Assembly: GCA_036554605.1 (NCBI GenBank)
Contig: DATBMY010000048.1
Span: 1-21,917, forward strand
DNA length: 21,917 bases
Reading direction: 5' to 3'
DNA from: DATBMY01 sp036554605
GTDB lineage: Bacteria; Acidobacteriota; Blastocatellia; UBA7656
Of this stretch, positions 14,545 to 21,905 are shown one piece after another; position 1 is the stretch's first letter; every line of letters begins with the position of its first letter. The notes below the pieces were generated by a model. It ran no database searches. It was given only the letters and a program-made list of their open reading frames with translations, and was not told the origin of the DNA. The position numbers and the translations under genes are program-made.

Positions 14545-15537
14545 TCATTTCTTGTAAGATGCGAGCATCTTCATGTAATTAGCTCTCTCAAATGCGGCGT
14601 GCTCTACGACGTTCTTCTGGCTCATGCTGCCGATCATCTGGGCCACGCTTGTATACTCATGCTCGGTCATCCATCGCTCGACACCGGCAAGGATCTCGCT
14701 CATGCGCTCGGGGCCGTTCTTGAGCAGCTCGGCCGCCATCATCGTTACCTTCGCTCCGGCCATAAGCCCTTTTATTACATCCTCATACGTATGAACGCCG
14801 CTCGTTATGGCAAAGTCCGTGCCCACGCGGCCGAATAGAATAGCCACCCACCTTAGAGGCAGCCGCAAGTCGTCCGACGTGCTTAGCGATAGATGCGATA
14901 TGACCTCGAGATTCTCTATGTCTAGATCGGGCTGGTAGAAGCGGTTGAAGAGGACGAGCGCCTCGGCCCCCCCGTCGGCGAGCTTTTGAGCCATGTTGGC
15001 GGTCGAGCTGAAATAAGGGCTCAGCTTCATGGCGACCGGGATTTCAATCGCGTTCTTTACGTCGTGAAGAATGTCGGTATAAATGTATTCGACTTCAGCG
15101 CCCATAAGATAGGTGCTCGTGGGAATGTAATAGACGTTCAACTCCAGCGCGTCGGCCCCCGCCTCCTGTATGAGCGCGGCGTAGTCTATCCACCCGCCGG
15201 TCGAAGTGCCGTTGAGGCTGCCGATTATCGGTATGTCGACCGACTCTTTCGCCCGACGAATAAGCTCGAGATATTCGTCCGGACCTACGTTGTAGGATTG
15301 CAGGTCGGGAAAGAAGCTCAAGGACTCGGCGAAAGAGTCGGTCCCGTGACTCAGGTAGTAGTCCAGATAAAAGCTCTCGCTGGTTATCTGTTCTTCAAAC
15401 AGCGAGTACATAACGACGGCTGACGCGCCCGCGTCCTCAAGCCGCTTTATGCTTTCCACCGAATGCGAGAGCGGCGAGGAAGAGGGTACAAGGGGGTTCT
15501 TCAGCGTCATTCCCATGTATTCGGTTCGCATATCCAT
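14545..15537 (-). CDS. Dihydroorotate-dehydrogenase-like FMN protein linked to PFOR
   Basis: TIM-barrel flavoprotein of 330 residues related to PyrD. The barrel start is T-L-K-N-P-L-V-P-S-S (about 11-20). Further conserved segments are I-I-G-S-L-N-G-T (about 104), A-L-E-L-N-V-Y and M-K-L-S-P-Y-F. The late glycine-rich phosphate-binding part is I-T-S-G-V-H-T-Y-E-D-V-I-K-G-L-M-A-G-A. I find no cysteine in the protein, so the class 1 DHOD base (Cys) is absent, and a true pyrimidine-synthesis role is doubtful. Genes of this dihydroorotate-dehydrogenase-like group often lie beside nifJ in other bacteria, as here (55 bp after it). They may reduce or oxidise an unknown substrate with ferredoxin. GGAG lies 8 bases before the ATG. 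A strong hairpin sits in the gap to nifJ. Confidence 0.85.
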   Translation of the reverse strand: MDMRTEYMGMTLKNPLVPSSSPLSHSVESIKRLEDAGASAVVMYSLFEEQITSESFYLDYYLSHGTDSFAESLSFFPDLQSYNVGPDEYLELIRRAKESVDIPIIGSLNGTSTGGWIDYAALIQEAGADALELNVYYIPTSTYLMGAEVEYIYTDILHDVKNAIEIPVAMKLSPYFSSTANMAQKLADGGAEALVLFNRFYQPDLDIENLEVISHLSLSTSDDLRLPLRWVAILFGRVGTDFAITSGVHTYEDVIKGLMAGAKVTMMAAELLKNGPERMSEILAGVERWMTEHEYTSVAQMIGSMSQKNVVEHAAFERANYMKMLASYKK

Positions 15538-15554
15538 ATGTTTCTCTCCTGATT

Positions 15555-15583
15555 TGTATGGGCAGCCCTTGGCTGCCCATACA
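15555..15583. other. 13-bp perfect hairpin between nifJ and the flavoprotein gene
   Basis: TGTATGGGCAGCC and GGCTGCCCATACA pair without mismatch around a 3-base loop. It lies 9 bases after the nifJ stop and 17 before the next start. No T run follows on the minus strand. It probably lowers read-through or marks a processing point, so nifJ and the flavoprotein would be made in different amounts. Confidence 0.6.
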
Positions 15584-15592
15584 GGTTATTGA

Positions 15593-18500
15593 TTAACCGA
15601 TGCCGGCGAGGCGCTTGTAGTGGTGCCACCGCTCCTCTACGGACCTCTGCGCGTCACTGAGCAGTTGCTTGGCAACCACGGGATCGCTCTGCTGCAATAT
15701 GCGATAGCGTCCTTCGGTGTATATGTAGTCCTTAAGCTGGATGCTCGGGTCTTTCGAATCGAGCTGGAACGCGTTTTTGCCTTCGGCCGATAGCCTCGGG
15801 TCGAACCTGTAGAGCGGCCAGTATCCCGACTCTACGGCCATCTTCTGCTGGTTGAGCCCCTTCGATGTGTCGATGCCGTGCGCGATGCAATGGCTATAGG
15901 CGATCAAAAGCGATGGCCCGTCGTGGCTCTCGGCTTCCATAATGGCTTTGAGCGTCTGCTGGTCGTTCGAGCCGAATGCTATCTGCGCGACGTAAACATT
16001 GCCGTAGCCTATTGCCATAAGACCGAGGTCTTTTTTCGGGGTTGGCTTGCCGCCGGCCGCGAACTTCGCTACTGCCCCGAGCGGCGTCGCCTTCGACGCC
16101 TGGCCGCCGGTGTTCGAATAGACTTCGGTGTCGAGCACCAGGACGTTTACGTTCTGGTTGCTTGCGAGCACATGATCGAGGCCGCCGAACCCTATGTCGT
16201 AAGCCCATCCGTCGCCGCCTATTATCCAAACGCTCTTTTTCACCAGCGAGTCGGCTACCGCAAGCAGGTCCCGCACTTCGGATTCGCGGCGGTCCTTCAA
16301 CTTCGCCTTGAGCGCGGCCACGCACTCGCGCTGTATGTTTATCCCCTCTTCGGTAGACTGGTCGGCGTTGAGCAGGCTGTTGCTGAGGGCCTCGCCTATC
16401 AAAGGACGCAACTGCTCGACCAGCTGCCTCGCGTAACGGTTCTGCTGGTCTATAGCCATTCGCATGCCGAGCCCGAACTCGGCGTTATCTTCAAACAGCG
16501 AATTGCTCCATGCCGGCCCGCGCCCCTCGCGGTTCACGGTGTAGGGAGTCGTCGGCAGGTTGCCTCCATAAATGCTCGAACAGCCCGTCGCGTTTGCTAT
16601 GATCGCGCGGTCGCCGTAGAGCTGAGTCACGAGCCTTATGTAAGGAGTCTCGCCGCACCCGGTGCACGCGCCGGAAAACTCGAAGAGCGGTTGCAGCAGC
16701 TGGACGTTCTTCACCGTGTTGAACTTGATGCCGCTGTCGTCGGGCCGGTCCGGAAGGCCGAGGAAGAACTCCCAGTTGGCTCTCTCCTGTTCGCGCAGCG
16801 GCTCCTGCGGCCGCAAGTTTAAGGCCTTGCGCGACACGTTGCTCTTGTCCTTGGCCGGGCAGGCCTCGACGCACAACCGGCAGCCGGTGCAGTCTTCGAC
16901 CGCAACCTGTATCGTGTAGAGGTTATCTTTCAACTCGCGCCATTTTGCCGGCATGCTCTTGAAGCTCTCGGGCGTATTGCCGTTCAACAGCCCCTTGTCA
17001 TACACCTTTGCGCGTATCGTCGAGTGCGGGCAAACCATGACGCACTTGCCGCATTGTATGCAAAGATCGCTTTCCCATACCGGCACTTCGAGCGCGATGT
17101 TGCGCTTCTCCCAGGCGGCCGTGCTCAGCGGGTAGGTGCCGTCGGCCGGGAAGGCGCTTACGGGAAGCTGGTCGCCGCGGCCGGAGATTATCTCGGCCGT
17201 CACGCCCTTAACAAATTCAGGAGCGCGCGCCGCGACGGCCGGCCGCACGTCGAAGCCGCTCGTCGCCCCGGCGGGCACAGGAACTTCATACATGTGCGCG
17301 ATGGCCGTGTCTACGGCCAGGTAGTTTTGCTTTACCACCGCGTCTCCGCGCTTCCCGTAGGTCTTCTTGATAGAGTCCTTTATTCTCTCTATCGCCTCTT
17401 CGCGCGGCAGCACGCCGCTTATAGCGAAAAAGCAAGTCTGCATGATCGTGTTTATGCGAACGCCCATGCCGGTCTGTTTAGCAACTTCATAGGCGTTGAT
17501 CACATAGAACTTGAGCCGCTTGACGATGATCTGCTTTTGTATCGATAAGGGGAGCCGGTCCCAGACCTCTTCGGCGGGATAAGGGCTGTTGAGCAGAAAG
17601 GTCGCCCCGGTCTCGGCCGCCCCAAGCACATTGTAGCGTTCGAGGAAATTGAACTGGTGGACGGCCACAAAACTGGCCTTCTCTATCAAGTAGGTGCTTT
17701 GGATAGGCCGCGGGCCGAACCTCAAATGTGATACTGTGACGGCGCCCGATTTCTTCGAATCGTAAACGAAATACCCCTGCGCGTAATTCGGCGTCTGCTC
17801 GCCTATGATCTTGATCGAGTTCTTGTTTGCGCTCACGGTGCCGTCCGCGCCCAGTCCCCAGAAGACCGCGCGAACAACGTCGGGGCTTTCGGTGCTGAAG
17901 CTGGTGTCGTAATCGAGGCTTGTGAAGGTCACGTCGTCGTTGATGCCTACCGAGAAATGATTCTTCGGGTAAGGCTTGCCCAGCTCATCAAAGACCGCTT
18001 TGACCATAGGCGGGGTGAATTCCTTCGACGCAAGCCCGTAGCGGCCGCCTACCACGCTAGGGAATGCATCAAAGGTGTGGCCGTTGTTGTTGATGATGCT
18101 TTCGGTGATCGCGGTGACGATGTCCTGATATAGCGGCTCGCCCGTGCTGCCCGGTTCTTTGGTGCGGTCTAGCACTGCGATCGATTTAACGCTCGCGGGC
18201 ATAGCGGCTAGAAAGTGCTTTACCGAAAAGGGCCTGTAGAGCCTGACCTTGAGCAGCCCGACCTTCCGCCCTTCGGCTACAAGCGAGCGCACCGTCTCTT
18301 CGGCGGTCTCGCAACCGCTCCCCATCATCACTATGAGGCGCTCGGCGTCGGGCGCGCCGACGTAATCAAACAGCTTGTAGGCCCGCCCCGTAAGCTCGGC
18401 GAAACGATCCATGGCGCGCTGCACTATCGCGGCCGTCGCGTTGTAATAGCTGTTTGCCCGCTCGCGTGATTGAAAGAATACATCGGGGTTTTGCGCCGTG

Positions 18501-19150
18501 CCGCGCATGACCGGGTGATCCGGCGACAGTGCGCGCGCTCTGTGCTCGCGGACCAGGTCGCCGTCTATCATCTCTTTGATCTCTTCATCGGTTATGCGCG
18601 TGATCTTCTGCACCTCGTGCGAGGTCCGGAAGCCGTCGAATACATGTAGAAACGGAATGCGCGATTCGAGGGTCGATGCCTGAGCTATGAGGGCGAAGTC
18701 CATCACCTCCTGGACCGAGTTTGCAAACAGCATCGCCCACCCCGTAGAGCGCGCGCTCATTACGTCCGAGTGATCGCCGAATATCGAAAGCGCATGAGTC
18801 GCCACCGAGCGCGCGGCGATGTGAAAGACCGTGCTCGTCAGCTCGCCCGCTATCTTGAACATGTTCGGAATCATTAGCAGCAGTCCCTGGCTCGCGGTAA
18901 ACGTAGTGGTGAGCGAGCCGGTCTGAAGGGTGCCGTGAACCGCGCCGGCGGCCCCGCCTTCGGATTGCATCTCGCGCACAACAGGGACCTGCCCCCAGAT
19001 GTTCTTTTCGTTTGCGGCCGCCCACGCGTCGGCGAACTCTCCCATCGCCGACGAAGGCGTTATCGGATAAATAGCAATTACTTCGTTGGTCTTATAGGCA
19101 ACGTATGATGCGGCTTCGTTGCCGTCTATGGTTACTTGCTCGCGATTCAT
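15593..19150 (-). CDS. nifJ: Pyruvate:ferredoxin (flavodoxin) oxidoreductase, homodimeric type
   Basis: Oxidises pyruvate with CoA to acetyl-CoA and CO2 and reduces ferredoxin or flavodoxin; cytoplasmic and oxygen-sensitive. At 1185 residues it has the usual length for the single-chain enzyme. In order: the pyrimidine-binding domain with Y-P-I-T-P-S-S (28-34); domains II-III to about 410; the gamma domain (about 420-620) with G-L-G-A-D-G-T-V-S-A-N-K-N; and the EKR region. Two ferredoxin clusters follow: C-I-Q-C-G-K-C-V-M-V-C-P near 697 and C-T-G-C-R-L-C-V-E-A-C-P near 755. The thiamine-diphosphate domain starts at C-T-G-C-G-E-T-P-Y-I-R (about 827) and contains G-G-D-G-W-A-Y-D-I-G-F and T-E-V-Y-S-N-T-G-G-Q. 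A GGGGGA ribosome binding site precedes the ATG. It is the second gene after an ankyrin protein (69 bp gap). Confidence 0.97.
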   Translation of the reverse strand: MNREQVTIDGNEAASYVAYKTNEVIAIYPITPSSAMGEFADAWAAANEKNIWGQVPVVREMQSEGGAAGAVHGTLQTGSLTTTFTASQGLLLMIPNMFKIAGELTSTVFHIAARSVATHALSIFGDHSDVMSARSTGWAMLFANSVQEVMDFALIAQASTLESRIPFLHVFDGFRTSHEVQKITRITDEEIKEMIDGDLVREHRARALSPDHPVMRGTAQNPDVFFQSRERANSYYNATAAIVQRAMDRFAELTGRAYKLFDYVGAPDAERLIVMMGSGCETAEETVRSLVAEGRKVGLLKVRLYRPFSVKHFLAAMPASVKSIAVLDRTKEPGSTGEPLYQDIVTAITESIINNNGHTFDAFPSVVGGRYGLASKEFTPPMVKAVFDELGKPYPKNHFSVGINDDVTFTSLDYDTSFSTESPDVVRAVFWGLGADGTVSANKNSIKIIGEQTPNYAQGYFVYDSKKSGAVTVSHLRFGPRPIQSTYLIEKASFVAVHQFNFLERYNVLGAAETGATFLLNSPYPAEEVWDRLPLSIQKQIIVKRLKFYVINAYEVAKQTGMGVRINTIMQTCFFAISGVLPREEAIERIKDSIKKTYGKRGDAVVKQNYLAVDTAIAHMYEVPVPAGATSGFDVRPAVAARAPEFVKGVTAEIISGRGDQLPVSAFPADGTYPLSTAAWEKRNIALEVPVWESDLCIQCGKCVMVCPHSTIRAKVYDKGLLNGNTPESFKSMPAKWRELKDNLYTIQVAVEDCTGCRLCVEACPAKDKSNVSRKALNLRPQEPLREQERANWEFFLGLPDRPDDSGIKFNTVKNVQLLQPLFEFSGACTGCGETPYIRLVTQLYGDRAIIANATGCSSIYGGNLPTTPYTVNREGRGPAWSNSLFEDNAEFGLGMRMAIDQQNRYARQLVEQLRPLIGEALSNSLLNADQSTEEGINIQRECVAALKAKLKDRRESEVRDLLAVADSLVKKSVWIIGGDGWAYDIGFGGLDHVLASNQNVNVLVLDTEVYSNTGGQASKATPLGAVAKFAAGGKPTPKKDLGLMAIGYGNVYVAQIAFGSNDQQTLKAIMEAESHDGPSLLIAYSHCIAHGIDTSKGLNQQKMAVESGYWPLYRFDPRLSAEGKNAFQLDSKDPSIQLKDYIYTEGRYRILQQSDPVVAKQLLSDAQRSVEERWHHYKRLAGIG

Positions 19151-19219
19151 GGAAAATCCCCCAGTGAATAGTTCGGAGCAAGTAATAATGAAAACGGCGT
19201 GCCGCGACTGAAAACGCCC

Positions 19220-19681
19220 TTAGCGCCTGGCGCCGGCCTGTTTGAGCAGCCTGATTATCTCCGCGTTGCCTCTGGCGGTAGTCCTGAGCGCGGTCCACCC
19301 TCTGTTGTTTCGGGCATTGGGGTCGGCGCCCGAGCCAAGCAGCATCCTGACCGCATCGACGTGGCTCTTTGAAGCAGCTTCCATCAATGCAGTCCAGCCG
19401 TCCCGGTCTTTGAGGTCCGGGTCAGCGCCGCGCGAGAGCAAATACTCTATCGTATCGGAGTGGCCTCCGAATACGGCCTCCAAGAGAGGCGTGCGCCCAT
19501 GATCATCTCTCGCGTTTACGTTTAGCCCGCGCTCTATCAGAGCGCTGACGGCCGTTGTATTGCCCGTCATGGCCGCGCGCAAAAGGGCGCCGAGGCTGCC
19601 AGGCGCGTCGGTCGCCAGGTCCGCGCTCTCCAGCGAGGCCCTGACTGTCTCCGTATGGATTCTCCCAACTACGTAAGCCAC
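19220..19681 (-). CDS. Ankyrin-repeat protein
   Basis: Small cytoplasmic protein of 153 residues. After about 28 leading residues it has about four ankyrin repeats: a partial first (29-61), then 62-94, 95-127 and a short last one (128-153). Each shows the D-x-x-G-x-T-x-L-x-x-A and G-A-D-x-N/D pattern. No enzyme domain. I use a GTG start at 19681, with only a weak AAGG-type ribosome binding site upstream; Met38 is a less likely alternative because it would cut the first repeat. It is first in the operon before nifJ, with the operator pair 87-124 bp upstream. It may bind or protect NifJ, as small ankyrin proteins do for some redox enzymes, but this is inference from position only. Confidence 0.82.
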   Translation of the reverse strand: MAYVVGRIHTETVRASLESADLATDAPGSLGALLRAAMTGNTTAVSALIERGLNVNARDDHGRTPLLEAVFGGHSDTIEYLLSRGADPDLKDRDGWTALMEAASKSHVDAVRMLLGSGADPNARNNRGWTALRTTARGNAEIIRLLKQAGARR

Positions 19682-19740
19682 TTCTTTGCCCTTGCCTTTC
19701 CCGTCTATACAGCGGCGTATAGTGCGCTGTCTTCGGGTAT

Positions 19741-19805
19741 AGTTTGATTATTTGACAAGGTTTAAGCTATGACTCGTGTCACGGTTGGACGTGACGACCG
19801 TCACA
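19741..19805 (-). promoter_or_regulatory. Paired Crp/Fnr-type operator and promoter, ankyrin-nifJ operon
   Basis: The proximal palindrome is TATGACTCGTGTCACG (19768-19783) and the distal one CGTGACGACCGTCACA (19790-19805), 6 bp apart. A start at 19734 would put the proximal site at -41.5. The hexamer in the -10 position is the poor CAAACT (19741-19746); TATACC a few bases downstream is an alternative. The leader is about 53 bases. Confidence 0.72.
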
Positions 19806-19848
19806 TCGGCAGGTAGGCCATTGTGCGGCTACGGAGAGCGGAACTGTC

Positions 19849-20568
19849 TCAAGCGTCGACCATCGCTTCGAGCGCCGCCTTGTTCTTGATTACAAGGGTT
19901 GACCCCTTAACGTAAATGATCTGCTTGCTTTTGAACTCGCCAAGCAGGCGTGTGACGGTCTCGCGCGATGCCCCTATGAGCTGCGATATCTCTTCATGCG
20001 TGAGCGTGAGCTTCAGGTTTATGCCCCGGTCGTTCTCCTTGCCGTTACGGGCGCACCAATCGAGCAGCAGCCGGGCAAGCTTCTCCGACGCCGAATGCGA
20101 TAGGCCGAGCGAGCGCACCTGCTCGTGCGCGCTATGATAGCTCTCGCTCAGGTGCTCGGCCACGCGAAGGCAGGCGATCCCGTTGTGCGCGAGGAATTTC
20201 AAGAGGTCATCGCGTTTTATGAAGTTGATCTGACAGGGAGAAAGAGTTTCGGCGGTGACCTCATAGGGCCGGTTGGATATGGCCGCGCTCAGCCCCAGGA
20301 CCTGGCCCTGCTCGGCGATCTCGGTGATTATAGACCGGCCGTCTCCCGAGCAGGTCGAAAGCTTGACGCGCCCCGTGCATAGCATGAAGATGCCGCGGGG
20401 AGTTTGCCCTTCGACGAAAAGTACCGCGCCCTTTGGAAAGACGGTCGCGTACTTGAGTCCCTCGAATTCCTTTAGCTGCTCTTGCGGAAGCTCGCAAAAG
20501 AACCTCTCCGTGCGGACCTTGCACTCAGAACAGCTCTCGATAATGTCCATCCCGTATGGTGAATGCAT
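19849..20568 (-). CDS. Crp/Fnr-family transcription regulator with N-terminal cysteine cluster
   Basis: DNA-binding regulator of 239 residues, the normal family length. The start at 20568 has GGGAGG 4 bases upstream; the reading frame stays open to 20883, but the added part looks non-coding. N-terminal C13-x2-C16-x8-C25 (C-S-E-C...F-F-C-E-L-P) resembles the region that binds a 4Fe-4S cluster in FNR, with C64 and C73 as possible further ligands. A cyclic-nucleotide-type beta-roll covers about 30-140 (F-P-K-G-A-V-L-F-V-E-G, G-R-V-K-L). The dimer helix is about 145-165. The winged helix-turn-helix has L-T-H-E-E-I-S-Q-L-I-G-A-S-R-E-T-V-T-R-L-L (about 190-209). The R-E-x3-R recognition pattern equals that of E. 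coli CRP, which reads TGTGA. Paired TGTGA-like operators before its own and six other units make it the likely regulator of this window. The signal (oxygen, NO, redox or nucleotide) is unknown. Confidence 0.92.
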   Translation of the reverse strand: MHSPYGMDIIESCSECKVRTERFFCELPQEQLKEFEGLKYATVFPKGAVLFVEGQTPRGIFMLCTGRVKLSTCSGDGRSIITEIAEQGQVLGLSAAISNRPYEVTAETLSPCQINFIKRDDLLKFLAHNGIACLRVAEHLSESYHSAHEQVRSLGLSHSASEKLARLLLDWCARNGKENDRGINLKLTLTHEEISQLIGASRETVTRLLGEFKSKQIIYVKGSTLVIKNKAALEAMVDA

Positions 20569-20939
20569 ACATCCTCCCGCCCGAAGGAGCTCAACTTTTT
20601 CCACTGGCCCCTCAGTGCACCAACAGGATAGAGCAATAGCAGTGCCGAAGCCCATACCGCCTAAATCGCGATGTGACGGGGCTGACATGTAGAATGTGAT
20701 GCGTAAACTTCCCCACGGCTGCGGGAAAGCCCGCAAAAGATAATTGCGCGTCGTCGAAGGCGCGTGACGAAATGATTCTGGTGGGAGGGGACCGTCGAAG
20801 CCCTGATAAGGCAAGGAGCCGGTCATTTCTGATCGACCCCCTGCCTGGTAGCCTCCCCAAACCGTGCTCCCCGCTTGACACACGACTGTGGAGGGCTATT
20901 CCGAGTTCAACTATGAAATCCTCCGCGGAGGATTCTAGC
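20569..20939 (-). other. Long untranslated leader of the Crp/Fnr gene
   Basis: If transcription starts near 20940, the leader is about 370 bases. I see no other gene with a ribosome binding site in it. Frames open on both strands lack coding character. The length leaves room for a second promoter or RNA-level control, but no recognisable riboswitch is visible. Confidence 0.35.
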
Positions 20940-20946
20940 CACACAT

Positions 20947-21011
20947 AATCTACCGCCTGCTTATAGAAAAAAATATGACGCCGGTCACACGTCACCGTGT
21001 CTCCAGTCACA
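20947..21011 (-). promoter_or_regulatory. Paired Crp/Fnr-type operator and promoter, Crp/Fnr gene (autoregulation)
   Basis: The proximal palindrome is TATGACGCCGGTCACA (20974-20989). The distal one is CGTGTCTCCAGTCACA (20996-21011), with one half-site base off pattern. The gap is 6 bp. The -10-like TAGATT (20947-20952, minus strand) puts the start at 20940 and the proximal site exactly at -41.5. The position implies autoactivation, or autorepression if the protein blocks polymerase. Confidence 0.7.
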
Positions 21012-21074
21012 CGGCTCGCAAGAATGTCTGAGACCTTCAGCGCGCTTCAATCACTGACGCTCGCTACGGCGTGA

Positions 21075-21093
21075 GGCTGCTGCCGAAGCAGCC
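21075..21093. other. Small hairpin upstream of the RNase H gene
   Basis: GGCTGCT, a five-base loop and AGCAGCC form a 7-bp stem about 80 bp before the RNase H start. There is no T run. Function unclear. Confidence 0.25.
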
Positions 21094-21173
21094 GACCTTC
21101 ACCCTTGCCGCGATAGTGACGCTGGCGCTTGCGGCGACTTCACATTTCAGAGCGCGCGCGCGACAATACCCGG

Positions 21174-21866
21174 GTGTCAAACTATCATATATACGTAGAT
21201 GGCTCTCACATTAACGGGGCGACCGGGTACGGCGCGGTCATATTAAAAGACGGCGAAGTAATAGAAGAACTTAGCGGCGCGGTGACCGATTCCAATCTCG
21301 CGGAGACGCGCCAGGTGGCCGGGGAGCTGCGCGCCGTCGAAGAGGCGCTCGCGTGGTGCGAGCGCAACGGGGTCAAAGAGGTATCGATATTTTACGACTA
21401 CGACGGCATCGAAAAATGGGCGACGGGAGCCTGGAAAACAAACCAGGCGCTGACCCGAGATTATGCGCGCGCGGTCCGCTCCTCTCCTATTAGAATAAGC
21501 TGGCGCAAGGTCACAAGCCACACGGGCGACCGCTGGAATGACCGCGCCGATCTGCTTGCAAAGCGCGGCGCGGGTACAGCACTCCCGCCCGCAAGCGAAG
21601 ATACTCTTATGACCGAATTGTCCGGCGCGGCCGGCGGCTTTATCGAGTTCCTGATGCTGAATGGGGTTGACGCCACCTTCGAGCGAGTTTACAACCAGCA
21701 ATTTGCTCGCATACGCATACTCGAACAGGAACGAGCCGCCGGGATATTCGATCTTTATAACACTCGAAAGAAGCGGCTCTCGCCTTACCTGCACGCCTTT
21801 AACAGCGACGCGCTAAAATCTCGCGTCGAGCAGTTGTGGGGCCAGTACCCTGGACGTGACAAGTGA
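21174..21866 (+). CDS. Ribonuclease H type I with C-terminal extension
   Basis: Cuts the RNA strand of RNA-DNA hybrids, using two metal ions in the cytoplasm. I start at GTG 21174 (230 residues), directly before S-N-Y-H-I-Y-V-D-G-S; a TTG at 21129 would add 15 residues of arginine-rich sequence. Neither has a good ribosome binding site. The catalytic set is complete: D9 (Y-V-D-G-S), E51 (A-G-E-L-R-A), D75 (F-Y-D-Y-D-G), H116 (T-S-H-T-G-D) and D123 (W-N-D-R-A-D). The RNase H fold ends near residue 132. An additional stretch of about 95 residues, helical in character (for example R-I-R-I-L-E-Q-E-R-A-A-G-I-F-D-L-Y), has no domain I recognise. It is transcribed away from the regulator gene and is not linked to the cytochrome functions. 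Confidence 0.88.
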   Translation: MSNYHIYVDGSHINGATGYGAVILKDGEVIEELSGAVTDSNLAETRQVAGELRAVEEALAWCERNGVKEVSIFYDYDGIEKWATGAWKTNQALTRDYARAVRSSPIRISWRKVTSHTGDRWNDRADLLAKRGAGTALPPASEDTLMTELSGAAGGFIEFLMLNGVDATFERVYNQQFARIRILEQERAAGIFDLYNTRKKRLSPYLHAFNSDALKSRVEQLWGQYPGRDK

Positions 21867-21874
21867 CAAGAGGG

Positions 21875-21905
21875 AAGTCCGCAGTCTGGAGTCCGGGGTC
21901 CGGAG
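21875..21905. repeat. Heptad repeat of the GGAGTCC type at the window end
   Basis: Five consecutive seven-base units of the form AGTCNNN/GGTCCGG follow the RNase H stop (for example AGTCTGG, AGTCCGG, GGTCCGG). They resemble the arms of the two hairpin elements but have a different unit. The sequence ends before a core or second arm could be seen. Confidence 0.5.

Noticed and set aside
14545..15537. True pyrD for pyrimidine synthesis
   Set aside because: No catalytic cysteine, linkage to nifJ, and resemblance to the dihydroorotate-dehydrogenase-like group argue against it.
20569..20883. N-terminal extension of the Crp/Fnr protein by 105 residues
   Set aside because: It would use a GTG without a ribosome binding site, the added sequence lacks secondary-structure character, and the family length fits the start at 20568.
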